This document shows positions 10,091 through 21,749 of a DNA stretch of 64,000 nucleotides, in pieces. The notes under the pieces were generated by a model. That model was given only the letters and a program-made list of their open reading frames with translations. It made no database searches and had not been told where the DNA came from. How positions within the stretch are numbered: the first letter of the stretch is position 1; each line of letters starts with the position of its first letter. The stretch spans positions 372,001-436,000 of the forward strand of contig JAINUG010000228.1 in NCBI GenBank assembly GCA_029706075.1. The letters run 5' to 3'. Position numbers and translations under genes: made by a program. This DNA is from Aldrovandia affinis (taxonomy: Eukaryota; Chordata; Actinopteri; Notacanthiformes; Halosauridae).

Positions 10091-10513
10091 TTCGGCGAAA
10101 GCTGACACTGAGCTGATCTTGCTCGCCATACATCCACCACAGACTGTACAGATGAAAGGAGAGACACTTTCACAAGTTGTAGGAGTACTGCTCCAGCAGA
10201 TCTCCTCAATACCAGGGCCAACACTACAGGTGTACTCCACACAGATAAATGAGACCTCGCCCCAGGACACCGTACATGGACCTGGACAAGCCAGCACAAC
10301 AGTTGGTTCAAAACAGATTCATTATGGGAATGACAAACCGCAACAATCAATAACAATCCATAATGGTGTGGGCATTGAAACAGGTTTTATAGACATCAAA
10401 ATGTTGTAGTAGGTTTAAAAGTGTCACAGAAGTGAACAGAAATCATTGGGCCAATTTGGCCACCCTGGATACGTTTTGGGACACTTGTAGACCACCGGTG
10501 ACACCACTCACTA
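10091..10513. other. Uncertain sequence next to the gypsy fossil
   Basis: It might be leader or LTR sequence of the fossil or plain intron; nothing decides it. No gene is recognised. Confidence 0.4.
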
Positions 10514-10922
10514 AAAGGTCTCTAGTTTATGAGTCCATGGGTCTAGAAGTCTGTTTTTTCACACAGACTTAGTTGACATATTGGACAAGGCATGCACAAA
10601 AATATACACAGGTGTGTATCCACAGGTATATCATGAAATGTGACTAATTTATTGCTTTTCAAACATGAGATTCTCCACAAAAAAACTATAGAACTCTACT
10701 TTATTGTATGTTTGATCTTTGGTCCTTTGGGATGTGTTGTGTCCACATGCAATTTGTGGGTGGGTTGTGTCTCACTCCTATAAACTACAATGTGTTTCCT
10801 TTCAAATTATACCAAATGTAGGCATGTGGTCATCACAGTACTTGAGCTATTAACTGTTATATTTGGGTATGTCCAAATAGGTGTGAATGCACAAAATAGG
10901 GGGTGACGGTTCAGGGATTAAA
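10514..10922 (+). repeat. Unclassified interspersed repeat, copy 1
   Basis: This stretch matches 16751-17105 in reverse complement over nearly its whole length. Shared blocks include cttttcaaacatgag, 'cataaactacaatgtgtttc' (here tataaactac), ctttcaaattatacc, aatgtaggcat and gaactgttatat-like sequence, then ggtgacggtt. Identity is roughly three quarters to four fifths by eye, with a few indels, so both copies are old. I see no open frame, tRNA-like head or inverted ends, so class is open. Confidence 0.8.
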
Positions 10923-11041
10923 TATAGTATCAAAAGATTGGCAAACACCACCACCAACAGAAAAAGAAACTGAAACCAATCAGCCCACCCAGTTACAATG
11001 AAAACATGCAAGAGCAGAGAAACATAACTGCTGTCACTCAC

Positions 11042-11086
11042 CTTCCTCCGCCTGTGTCTCATCTCCGTCATCGCTCACGTCATTGT
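11042..11086 (-). CDS. macrod2: MACROD2 exon: acidic linker
   Basis: 45-bp exon on the minus strand. The acceptor tract tttgtctgcacag is strong and the donor GAAG|gtgagtg is close to consensus. Read in the phase left by the upstream exon it gives D-NDVSDDGDETQAEE, strongly acidic. In human MACROD2 the macro domain is likewise followed at once by an acidic stretch rich in Asp and Glu, so position, charge and phase all fit. The sequence is too short to recognise by itself; the call rests on good splice sites, phase agreement with the upstream exon, and the known acidic tail of the family. It lies about 17 kb downstream of the macro-domain exon and 5.8 kb upstream of the next candidate exon. Confidence 0.8.
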
Positions 11087-13563
11087 CTGTGCAGACAAAA
11101 TGAGAGATTATAATTTACAGTTCGCCCATCATAGGACCCCAACATTTCAGACGTTTCAGAGGAGGCCAAGCAGAGATGTGGATCCTTGTTTTGGGGCGAG
11201 ATGTCTGAAATCACACACTTGTTAAAGTGCAATCTGAACCCCCTGTAGGGGTGGAGTTCAGTGCTGTATACAGTGTCTCTCTACTCAGCTGCTATTACAT
11301 CTCATTACAGCCACAACTGCCACTGGCCAGATGAGGCTGCTGTGGGTGTTTAAATGAGAGAAAGAGACTGTTTGTTTGGTCTTGTACAATGGCATATGTT
11401 GACACTGGACTCTTAGGTGTTTGACTTGACTTTGATTAGCTTGCCACGCAAGGGGCTGTTTTTTGGCTATTTTTGTGAAATGTGCCAAACCCTCATTAGC
11501 AGTAGGCTAATTTGCCACGTGAAGTTTGTGAGCGCCGAAACACACACCAGTCCCAGTGTCATATCAGAGCCAGGGGCCACTCCCATGATGCAATCTGACA
11601 TCTTTGCCACAGTTGCAATGGGGACGTAAGGACTATTGACCATATGATTTGCTGAGTCTCATTAAATGTAGTAAGTTACAGACAATGGTGCCTGTTGCTC
11701 TTCTGTTTTCTGCAGAACTTTTAGGTTACTGACACCCATCATAGTGATAGCTGCTCCTGTGGCAGGAGAGTGATTAGGTAACAGGATTGGACCATCATGG
11801 ATGATCCTGCATAGTATACAGACACACACAATGTAACAGTTCATGGTATTTTCCTGCCCTGCTTTACCCATTGCACATTATGACCAGCAGTTACAAAAAA
11901 TCACACAGGATTGGAACCTCTCTGAATTCTGCAATATCTTACAATATGGAATTCTTACAAGGAACGCCACAGAGATCAGGCACACTTCTCCAAACAGGCT
12001 TTGACGAGGCAGCCCATGGGCTGCTTTAACGTTTACCCTGTCCTGTTCTGTATGCAACACAAACGAAGGCAGCAAACTAAAAGGAAATGCTCGCAATTAG
12101 CAAGAGGGTTTAGCGAAGAATTAGAATGCTGTGCATATGCCCACAAACCATGTACAGCAGGATCAAGCGTAAGCCCCAGCGCTGATGTCTGATAAATTGT
12201 ACACCAGGGTACAGTAGTGCAGAGCGGGGCGGTGGAGAGGAACCTTAATCACACTTATCACGCAGCTGTCAGATAAATATGCACATCATCAGCACATACA
12301 GCTCAGTACTGCTCACTCCCCCCTTCCACATGTCTGAAAGGCCGTGCCAGGAAAACTCACACAGACCCTCACAGCACAGCCAAGAGCAGTGATCTGTTAG
12401 CTGTTTTCTATTACTTAGCAATGACATTTTGAGTTATTACAAAATATTATAGAGGTTCAAATGCAAAATACATTCTTTTTCAATTAGTCACAGTCTGGCA
12501 GCACTGACATGTACAAAATCAAATCTTTTATTATCCATAATTTAAAAAAGTTATACATTTGATCTTATTTCCTTCCAGGGATATCTTATTTTTGAAATAT
12601 TTATATGTATTTTATGCCACTTTATTATAAATAAAGACACAAACCATTCGGAAAAGAATGCAAGGAGTCATACCATGCCCCAAGCATTAACATTGTGTCA
12701 AATGTGAAATGAAATGTGCACACAGCTCAGCGCCCTACACATTCCTTAATGCTGGATCTGTCACTGGTATGGCGTAGCCTTAGAAGTTGTCTTTGATAAC
12801 ACACACCGCATACAACTATGAAGTCACAGCCACTGAACCTAGTTGTCCCAAGTATTGCTAAAAAAGGAAGAGTCGTTGAATGTGTTGTATGAAGCTGTTG
12901 TTCTTTAGTATGTGATTGATCCTCACACACCGCACTGTTGAGATCATACGGAAGCCATAAGACGGCCTTTTTTTCTGCTTCCCAACATTGTAATTTTAAC
13001 CTTTAAGTTAAGAGAAACCTTTTTAAAAGGACAGGAAATACAGAGATAAATCCATACATTTCTTCAAAATATAGAATAAATATAAAATAACTAGTGGGGT
13101 CCACGGCCCTGTGCATCAAGGGCCACAGAGAGTGTAGCCTCCAGCCTGCTCTGTCTCCTGTCCAACAAAGCCAGTGAGCAGAAAAGTTTATGATTTAAGG
13201 CTTTGCCAAAAATGTATGTAATTATAAGTATAAGCAGGTGGCAGCTGGCAGGCATGCTTTGTGAAGTAGGCCTTGTTCTTGGCACAAACGTAGATGGGAA
13301 GGAAAGGACTCCCAGTGCCAACATAACAACAGGGCTAGACTAAAAACAAACATCTAAGGGCATTGTGATGTCATAAACGAAGCTGCACAGGGGGTGAAAA
13401 ACAAAGGGCTAGTGATCCAGGGATTCCTTATGGGCCCAGAGAAAGACATCCTACTGTACCTTACCATCTGTCCTCTGTGCCAAAGTGCTACCTACACAAA
13501 ACCACACTTAAAGGGACAAACCCTCTATTGCGCTGATGGATGTGTTCTGAATGATCCGTTAAG
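11087..13563. other. MACROD2 intron, no gene or repeat recognised
   Basis: Unique-looking intron sequence upstream (in gene direction) of the acidic exon. Short open frames occur on both strands but without splice context or family resemblance. Confidence 0.55.
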
Positions 13564-14395
13564 CAGTGGCGGTCCTGGCTCACTTGGTGCCCTAGGTGAG
13601 ATCAGTCATACCCGCTGCCCCCAAGCCCCAGGGAGGCCATGCAAAACAAGTACCTATGTTGAAACAAGGTGCAATAGGCACCCCTATTATTTGAAGAAAA
13701 TATACTCATAGACAAAGATATTACTGAAAAATATTGCACACAAATATTAAATTGTAAAAATCCAACATATATACAAATAACTAATTTAAATTGAACAATA
13801 AATACAAATAAATAGATAAATAAAAATAGCATGCTTCTTTTAAAAGGAACACAAATAAGGAGGTGCTGTCCAAGACAATAAATAAGAACACAAGACAACA
13901 TATTGCACACTCATTTAAAAATTGAATGTGCACACAAATATAACTAAATTGAACACAGTGGAGTTGTACCTTTTCAGGTTCAATGTGGCTGAAAGTTCTT
14001 AACAGAATGAGGTGCTGTTCTGTATTTGCGCATCACACCTGGTGCCTAAATCTAAAACCTGGCCCTCCTAGTCTTCCTCGATGCAAAGCCATCAATGACT
14101 TCATCATAGGAAATCTGTCCAGCAACCACATGGTTGATGCTAATAGCAGCAAGACCACTGCGGTGATCCTGTGTCATGGTGGACCTCAGGTAGGTTTTGA
14201 TGAGCTTGAGCTTAGAAAAGCTCCTCTCTGCTCCAGCTACTGTCACTGGAAGGGTGAAGGTGGTCCATAAGTTTGGATACATTTCTGAGAGCTCCTTTTC
14301 GTGAATAAATGTCAGCAGTTCAACTGTTGTTATATTCTTAGATGGCAAATCAGGCAAGTTCTTCAACTCCTGTGTTGTGTAAGCTCATAGTGATT
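13564..14395 (-). mobile_element. hAT transposon, 3' part with transposase tail
   Basis: The left edge cagtggcggtcctggctcac followed by ttggtgccctaggtgag is a hAT end known from many vertebrate hAT families. The minus strand from about 14390 encodes the end of a transposase. The other end is not found, so the copy is 5'-truncated and no target duplication can be scored. The stretch between the coding end (about 14055) and the edge is A/T-rich non-coding tail. Confidence 0.82.
14052..14390 (-). pseudogene. hAT transposase, C-terminal dimerisation domain
   Basis: Open for just over 100 codons on the minus strand. It contains YPNLWTTFTLPVTVAGAERS, then FSKLKLIKTYLRSTMTQDH and LAAISINH. The block 'LPVT.A..ERSFSKLKLIK..LRSTM' is the hAT C-terminal dimerisation motif (Dimer_Tnp_hAT) found in ZMYM1/ZNF862-like transposases. 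The N-terminal zinc finger and the RNase H-like catalytic core are absent, so this is a remnant of roughly one sixth of the protein. The intact reading of this part suggests moderate age. Confidence 0.87.
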
Positions 14396-15274
14396 CAGTA
14401 TAGCACTATTATTACCCCAAAAATTCACAGAAAATGTTCATGATGATAGTCAACAAAGGCGTTTTTTAGAGAAAGTTCTGCATCATTATAGCCAATGTAA
14501 TGCTAGCTAAATGATTTTCTCTTTTTTCTAATCTGAAATCATAGAGGCTTTGATCTTTTCATTTTGGCAACGTACCTCAATGTGTGTGTGACACAATTGT
14601 TTGTGTGACTAAATGATTGCCCATCAATGCAGGGTCAAGAGACTAAACCATTTCACCTTGGTGGTGTACAGACTCATTTTCATCTATCAATATATTTTAA
14701 ACAAAGCAAAATTGCAGCTGTATATCAGTAGCTATTGTGATATTATTTCCATATGCTTGTGTGTGTTACAAGAGCAGGGGTACATTTGGTTGCAATGTTA
14801 TTTTGTGATTTCATTGATGACTTGTACTGTACAGTGTGAGTTTGAGAGGCGCTATTGACCTCCACCCCTCCCCCTCTTCAGGCTTCTAGCAGATGAGGAC
14901 TAGGAGACTTAATGGCTGACAGACAGCAGAAGGAGTGGGACAAAAAAGTCACATCATGCCTGCCCAATGCTAGCGTAGCACTGTTTTCGGTGATTGAGGC
15001 ACGCATCTTTTTTTCTCCGTTTTGGCCTTCCATCCATACTAAAACGGCGTTTTCATCTACTTTCCAAAGACACTCTCCCAACTGGATACATTTGAAAATT
15101 ACGGTCTTGCGTTGAAGTATAGACGGGGAAGACGGAGGGTTTCAAAAGCACTGACATATGCAGAGTGCCAAAGATTTTTTAAGATACGTTTGGTTAGTAA
15201 AACAAGAGGCCACAGGTGGAAATTAGTTAAAGGCAAATGCTGCACGGATATTACAAAGTTTTTCTTTACACAGA
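14396..15274. other. No gene or repeat recognised
   Basis: The beginning (14396-14600) may still belong to the hAT but shows nothing diagnostic. Confidence 0.45.
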
Positions 15275-15420
15275 CAGCTTGCCAGGTCAGGTAGAAGAGG
15301 CACAAACACCTGGGCTATTCGATTCCAGGCTAGATGCAGTACTAGATACTCTTTAGATTAGAATATGAGAAGCCTAGGTGGGCCTGTTCTCATTATTATG
15401 TATACTTTTGTTCTTGTGAA
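15275..15420 (+). mobile_element. CR1-type LINE 3' end fragment
   Basis: Short 3' scrap on the plus strand with the closing residues seen in other CR1 copies here: pieces such as 'caggctagatgcagtactag' and 'atactctttag' correspond to the 'FKSRLD.VLDTL' end, followed by 'gtgggcctgttctc'. It parallels 58060-58345. Confidence 0.6.
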
Positions 15421-16071
15421 TGAAAGAGAAAGAAAGAAAAAAGTGAAAAAGACAGACTACATTAATATTTTTTGATACGCAATAAACTTAAAAACACAGA
15501 AAATATTTAACTTTTGTACATTTTTCTAGCATATCCCATGAGTTGAGTAATGTGACACTGAACCAGCAGCACTTTCACAGGGGACATGCGGTAGGCCCAC
15601 CTTCAAACCCAACTCTACTGCCTCAGCTCGGTATCTATGGATCCTGATGGGCCTTCACAAATCAATGCATCATTTATACCCACTCTGGAGAAACATGCTC
15701 AGCGAGGTGTCCATTTAATGGAAAACATTCAGGATTCATTAAACATTAAAGTCCTCTCCTTTGTGGAGGGTACATGTGCTGGATACCAGTGCACATAGGC
15801 ACTGCTAAATAGGGCCGACAGGACTATCGCCACCTTCAAAAACCTGACGGCTGTTTTAAAGCCATTTTGTAAGACCACTGTAAGATCTCTGTCAGTGACA
15901 ATAAAATTGGATTAGTGAATTAGTGAATTAGAATTATGATTAGTGGTCATAGAGCTCATTCAGCAAAAGCCAGAAGCTTTCAGTGAAGCAGTTGCCTCTA
16001 TAAGAGAATTCATTGCTCCTCTCCTTATCGATGGCATGAGCTGCAGTAGTTTTACCTTTTTTAGATTAACT
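15421..16071. other. Intron, possible LINE tail
   Basis: Around 15890-15935 'cagtgacaataaaattgg' and repeated 'attagtgaatt' resemble a non-LTR 3' tail but are too short to assign. Otherwise nothing is recognised. Confidence 0.35.
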
Positions 16072-16085
16072 CACCAAACAGTTTT

Positions 16086-16399
16086 TTCCCCCAAAAATGT
16101 TTCAGATTTTTTCCTGTTTTTCTCCCAATTTAGTAGCCAATTACACCTTCTATTTGTTTCGATTTACCCTCCCCACATGAGTCCACCCCTCGTTTCTATG
16201 AGGCAAGCTGCCTCCTTCGAGACAGAATTCGCCCACCCACGTTCTGGAGACACTCTTACGTACACGGCTCACTCTCCCACCTCCCCCTGAGGCGGACAGC
16301 CAAATGCCGCCCCCGATCGGAGCTAACAATTAGGAGCGGTCTGGTAGAAACCAAAAAGCCAAAATACGGTGTGTTAGGCTGCTACACTCTCTGCCACCC
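16086..16399 (-). mobile_element. SINE related to the Glu-tRNA SINE, reverse orientation
   Basis: In reverse complement it ends with taattggctactaaattggg and agaaaa, the same 3' part as the SINE at 5287. The body keeps a '..gatcgggggcggcat' block, but the tRNA head is worn. A 14-bp duplication with one mismatch lies at 16072-16085 (caccaaacagtttt) and 16400-16413 (caccaaactgtttt). This is an older copy of the family or of a sister family. Confidence 0.8.
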
Positions 16400-16449
16400 C
16401 ACCAAACTGTTTTGAAGAAAACAATAATGACGTGATGAAACTGTGTGAT

Positions 16450-16628
16450 GAAAACTTGTCTTCTGATTTTGTTGTGGCTTTGGGTCTGCCAGACCTGTTC
16501 CTGTCAGAGTTTCCTCCAGTTTCCAAGTGCCTTTTGATGGTGTAGGAAACTACTCAATGCCAAAAAATGTACATTATTTTTAAGTTTTTGGTTAAATGGG
16601 GGTGTTCTAAAACTTTTGACTGGTAGTG
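16450..16628. mobile_element. Tc1-like element, one end only
   Basis: It repeats the right end of the Tc1 at 21197-27158: 'cttgtcttctgattttgttg', 'tttcctccagtttccaagtg' and the inverted repeat ggtgttctaaaacttttgac tggtagtg followed by TA (16629-16630). The other end was not found. Confidence 0.85.
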
Positions 16629-16750
16629 TACATAAATATGTATTAACCCCACTCCACCATAATACTACAATCCCCCCCTTCTCCAGAGAGTATACCTGCC
16701 GGTTCTTTCACCACAACAACACTGAGAATACTCATCATATAATTAATGTT

Positions 16751-17105
16751 TAACCCTTTAACCGTCATCCCCTATTTTTGGCATATGGAATTTGGACATA
16801 CACAAATATAACAGTTCATAGCTCAAGAACTGTGATGCCTACATTTGGTATCATTTGAAAGGAAACACATTGTAGTTTATGAGGGTGTGCTCAAATATGT
16901 GGGCACGACACATCCCAAAGGACTGAAGATCAAACACAACAAAGTAGGTGTTGTATAGTTTTCTTGGGTAGAAACTCATGTTTGAAAAGCAATAAAGGAG
17001 TCACTTTCATGATAGACTTGTGGATTTTTGTGCATTCCTTCTATGACATGTCAGCTGAATCTGTGCATAAAAACTGACTTCTAGACCCAAGGGCTAGAGG
17101 CCTTG
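16751..17105 (-). repeat. Unclassified interspersed repeat, copy 2
   Basis: Reverse-complement partner of 10514-10922. It begins at ttaaccctttaaccgtcatc and ends at ctagaggcctt, directly at the cut end of the CR1 LINE. Both copies share the same two limits to within a few bases, which argues for a defined element instead of a chance overlap. Confidence 0.8.
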
Positions 17106-18400
17106 AACTACATTTTGGCATATTTATAACCTCTTCTCTGGTAATGCTCTCAACAAAGTAACTGTTTGGTGTATTAGCAATATCATTATTATTATAAACC
17201 AAAGTTCCTTCCTTATTCTTAATGTACTTAACCTCACCATTAGCTTTCCTTTTTCTGCTAAAATATCGAAAAAACTGCTTAGGATGACCTTTTGCATCTT
17301 GGGAAATTTTAATTTCAAACCGCCTTTTAGCTGCTCTTATTTCCTTTTTAGCCTTAGCCCACATATTATAATAATCAACCTTGTCGATCTAATCGAGTTG
17401 TAATTTTTATATAATCTGTACAGTCGCTTCTTTTACCTCAAAATGTTCGTTAAGATTTAGTCATCCACTGTGGACACTATCTTACTTTTCATTTAATCAT
17501 TTCTTACTTTTGGGATGAATTTACACTAATAACCTTTTTAAATTTAGTCAATTTTTCATTCACAGTTTTGCACTCTAGAAGTTTTATCCAATCTATATTT
17601 CTTAAATGAACTGCACTATGATCACTTGTCCTTAGTGGTTCTACTACCTCTGAGCTGCAAATTCAGCCAGGATTATTACACAAAACCAAGTTCAATATTG
17701 ATTTCTTTCATGTAGGCTGAGTAACAGACTGTACCAAAAAGCAGTCATTATCCACATCTATAAACTCTTTTCCACATTTACCCTGACATGACACTACTTC
17801 CCAAGTAATAGAGGGGTAATTGAAGTTCCCCATTATTAAAACTTTCCTTCTGCACAGGCTTGTTTTATGTTAACATAGAGCATAGTATTTATGTTGCTGC
17901 CAGAGGCTGGTGGTCTATTGCATACTCCTATATTAAGGCCCTTCTCATGATTTCCCATTAGTCTAATCCATATGTCCTCACCCCCAAGGAATGAATGGGT
18001 TAATTCCTGGAATTTCCTGCACATTAAGATTGTCTTTCACATAAAGGGTCACTCCCCCTCCTCTTTTATTAGTTCTACCCTTCCTAAACAATTTGTACCC
18101 CTCCAAATTATATTCCTCCCAGTTCACTGCACCGGGCCATGTTTCTGTAATCCCAACAATCTCATAACCCCCATTAAACATGACTCTAGTTCCAAAAATA
18201 TATTTTATATGCTTCTAGAATTCAAACACAGGAACTTCAGAGCATTACTCACCGAACCACCTCTATTTACATTATGCTCTAAAAGATCTTTATTAATTAT
18301 ATCCTCACAGTTATTATTATACTCCGCCCTGGTATCTTCCATCTGGGCAGTCTGTACCTCCCTATCCTTAATACTACTACTAATTTCCCTCCCTGCCCCT
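17106..18400 (-). pseudogene. CR1 ORF2: apurinic-like endonuclease and RT linker
   Basis: The endonuclease runs from about 18230 to 17590 on the minus strand: GYEIVGITETWPGAVNWEEY, LFRKGRTNKRGGGVTLYVKD, then NRPPASGSN, MGNFNYPSITWEV and SDHSAVHL. The GNFNYP box stands for the usual GDFN, and SDH is the catalytic Asp-His block of APE-type endonucleases. After a weak stretch, 17364-17110 gives AKKEIRAAKRRFEIKI, GHPKQFFRYFSRKRKANGEV and the pre-RT linker. The RT domain is missing. Several frame changes are present; GNFN in place of GDFN would also affect activity. Confidence 0.85.
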
Positions 18401-18410
18401 CCAGTCCCTA

Positions 18411-19446
18411 GTTTAAATATTCCTCCACAACCCTAAGGATACACTGGTCCAATGCAGCTGTACCCCTCTGGTTCAGGTGTAGCCCGTCCGGCTTATAACG
18501 GTCACCCCTGTTCTAAAAGGAGTCCCAGTGCCCCATAAACCTGTACCCCTCTTTCCTACACCAGGTTTGTAGCCATGTGTTAAATCTCCATGTAAAATTC
18601 TGCTTCCCTTTACTACCATGTGATACTGGTAGAATTCCCTAGAAGACCACTGTAGAAAATTCTGCTTCTGATGTTTGATCCTAATTCTATACATTTTTTC
18701 CTACAGAACCCCAAACCAATGCTTAACTATGTCATTGGTTCCAACATGGACTATGACCACTGTATCCACCCCTGTTCTGGCCAAGAGCTTGTCCGTGTGT
18801 TCCAGAAGGTCTCCGACCTGGACAACAGGCAGGGAACATGGTATTCGAGACTCCTTTAAACGCGAACAGACTATACAATCTACACCTCTAATAATTGAGT
18901 CCCCCACTATGACTAACTCCCTGTTTCAGAGTGGCGTGGCTACCTGGGGCTTATTAGTCCTCCCACTCACTATAGGCGGGCTGTAGATCCTCTTCCTGCA
19001 AGGGCTGGAATCGATTGGACACCACAACCTCTGGAGATGCCGCCCCTGCATGTGCATGACTTTTTCTACACTTACATCCACCCACCATCCAGCTCTCTCG
19101 CCCTACCCAGCTTCGGCGTGCATGCTAACTTTCTAAAGGGCGTACTAATAAGTTCCAGGAACTCCACAAATTCTGCAGGGCAGTTGAGACTAGCAAATTG
19201 TGTTTTGGGATGAAGAATCTTGCTCTCAAGATGCTTCACAAGCTGACAATGGTTGCAGACGAAAGCCTCCTGGAAGTCTCCCTCCAGAAATGCAATCATT
19301 TTACAACACTCACACTGTCTAAGCAACCAAGAGCAAATTTGAGTCTTGAAAGCGAAAGGAGTATACAACCATAACCCTTTCCCCTTTTCTTCATATAATT
19401 TGGAGATAATCCAGACAGAATCCTCTACAGCAAACTGAAAGCCCAT
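18411..19446 (-). pseudogene. CR1 ORF1 with GDSL/SGNH esterase domain
   Basis: Reading down the minus strand: a Cys-rich block CECCKM ... FVCNHCQLVKHLESKI near 19320-19225 (zinc-binding plus start of a coiled coil), then VGDSI-type block MGDSIIRGVDCIVCSRL at 18907, VIVHVGTNDIVKHW near 18750, and YKPDGLHLNQRGTAAL near 18490, ending at a TAG at about 18411. GDS, GTND and DGLH are the catalytic Ser, the oxyanion Asn and the Asp-His pair of SGNH hydrolases. Such esterase ORF1s are known in CR1/Zenon LINEs, where they are thought to act on lipid or in particle assembly. Frame changes between the blocks make this copy non-functional. Confidence 0.83.
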
Positions 19447-21194
19447 CTCGTGTTATGTTTGATGTTCTCTGCATTAATCAAAAACGCCAGAAACATTGCA
19501 GCCAGATTTAAAGTTTGCTAAAACTCCAAACGTGTAAGAAAAGAAGCTCTTGAGCTTCTTCGGGCTTTATAACTGGCCCATTTTCCCCTGCTCTGAAGTG
19601 TGTTGAACTACATCAATAAGCACATTAGGAGGCAAACATCTCCACTGAGCACCAACACAATCTGGTAATACACTGATGAGTGAAATTGTCCTCTAGTTCA
19701 AATAACACCATTAGGGAAGTTGCCTACACAGAATTAGGAGTTCAGAAGTAGTTGAAATTAATGAGAGAAAAAAAGATTGAGTTGGCAATGGAAAAAAAGG
19801 AGAGGCTCAATTTCATTATTCAATGTTAGGGAAAAAGCACATTGCAGTATAGAGTGAATAAAGCATTTGCACTCCCACACTTTTCCCAATAATCTGGGAA
19901 ATTTGATGGATCACCTTACTTTTGCAAACCCTTGCACGAAGTAATAGAAAACGGACATGAAGCAACTTTAGGAAGACGGATGCTTGATTTACAGCACTGG
20001 CCATGTGACACAGGAGCAGAAGGAGACGGAGATAGATGTGGTAGCCAAATCCCTCAAAGCAAGGTTTGAACCTGAGTGTGCTCGTGATACCAACTCAGCT
20101 ACTTTAACTGGGGTGATGAATGATAATAATCACACCAGGTCCCCCACCTGCATATTTACCATTTTCAAAGCCCGGGAGAAGGTAAAATGAATGGCCTCGA
20201 CCCAAAGGGTCAAAAATAACATTTAACACAGATATTCCTGTTGAAGACAGACATATCGTTTTGAGCCAGTGGGCACTCCTCTACAAGACTGTATTATTTT
20301 TTATTGTTTTTTCCCACTGTGTGCTGTCAACCTCTAAGACCTCAGTCTCATTTACAACAGAATTCACTCTGCATGACAGGGAACATCAGGACTATCTAGA
20401 CATCTAGTCTTTTTTTAAATTTCACTCTTTAGCACCACCTAGGACAAATATGTGTGCTACAATTGTGGTTCAGTACAACCTTGTGTGTGTGTGTGCTGTG
20501 TGTGCACATGTGTTCACGTCCCCTGGTGCCATCACTGTGGCTATCTGCGTTAGTGCTAGTGAACTTTGTAAATGATTATGAAAACAAGGACAATGAAACC
20601 TAATTTTTTGACATTGATACAAATGGGAGAGGAAGGCAAACAATTTGGTAGTTCACACAGGCCTGCGGTATAATTAGAGTCCTGATGCACTCCTTCGGTA
20701 AGACTGGAGGGCTGACAGGAGCTTGGAGGAAACATAGCCTGCCTCACCTGGGAAAAGGTAAACGGAAGCTTGACGTTCTGCGCTCTGCTGGGGGCGATTG
20801 GGAGTTAATGCAGGGCTCGGGAAAAGCAACATTACTTCAGCGGAATCCTCTGTGGATTCCCATCAGCCCTGGTGCCGTCTGGCTGCCTTCAAATGCACTC
20901 AGAGCACGCCGAATGCAGTGAAACGCAAAGCAAGGGAGGAGAAGGTGCTGTTTGTTTCTCTCATCACTGGGTGACCGTGTGACAACTGCAAGCCAACTGC
21001 ATTGCCCTTTCCTTTTACCGTGAAATTACGGCTTGGTTTTGTTTTTCTCGTTAATAGGTAGGCGATGAGTAGACCAAAGTGTCAGCGCTATGATTGGACA
21101 CAACAGATTGTACCGCTAAAATGAATGCAATGTTTATTTTTTTTAAACTTTCAAGCTAGGAGTAATACTTCCTAGCTTATGAAATATCATAATA
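19447..21194. other. No gene or repeat recognised
   Basis: The first 200 bases may be CR1 5' UTR. A short GT run lies near 20482-20496. No splice-flanked coding stretch is seen. Confidence 0.5.
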
Positions 21195-21749
21195 TACATT
21201 ACCGGTCAAAAGTTTTAGAACTTTTTCCAGTTTTTACTTAAATTTAAGCAGTTCAAGTCCAGTGAATAACCTGAAATGATACAAAGGTAAGCGGTAAACT
21301 GCCAGAGGTAATACAAAAAAGTTTAGGTTACCAAAAACTGAAAAATAATGTCAATTTCAGAGTTATAAAAAAAGGCCCTTTTCAGGGAACAAGTAATGGG
21401 TTAATGTGGGTTAACAGTCACTGTGCAAGTCGCCGACTCTGGATCCAGCAAAAGAGCCTCAGACCAAGACGCCTCCTCCTCCATGTTTGACAGTTGGTGT
21501 CACACACTGAGGAACCATCATTTCGCCTACTCGACGGTGTTCAAAAACCCTGCGTGATGAACCGAAGATTTAACATTTTGATTATCATAAGATCTTCTTC
21601 CAGTCTTCAGTAGTCCAGTGGCGGTGCTTCATGGCCCAGGCAAGCCTCTTTTTCTTATTTTGCCATTTTAGCAATGGCTTTCTTACTGCCACTCGACCTG
21701 TCAAACCTGCAGCTCAAAGTCTTCTCTTCACAGTTGAAACTGAGACTTC

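Larger units (their letters stand above)
17106..19446 (-). mobile_element. CR1-clade LINE, 5' portion with ORF1 and endonuclease
   Basis: Minus-strand LINE that keeps its 5' parts: an ORF1 with a zinc-knuckle-like region and an esterase domain, then the endonuclease of ORF2 and the linker before the reverse transcriptase. It stops at 17106 where the unclassified repeat starts, so the RT and tail are gone. This is opposite to the usual 5' truncation of LINEs; a later deletion or the adjacent insertion must have removed the 3' half. Upstream of 19446 there may be some 5' UTR, up to about 19660. Confidence 0.85.

Noticed and set aside
10017-10409. A 130-codon plus-strand frame
   Set aside because: It overlaps minus-strand frames of similar length and has no family resemblance; probably chance or leader sequence next to the gypsy fossil.
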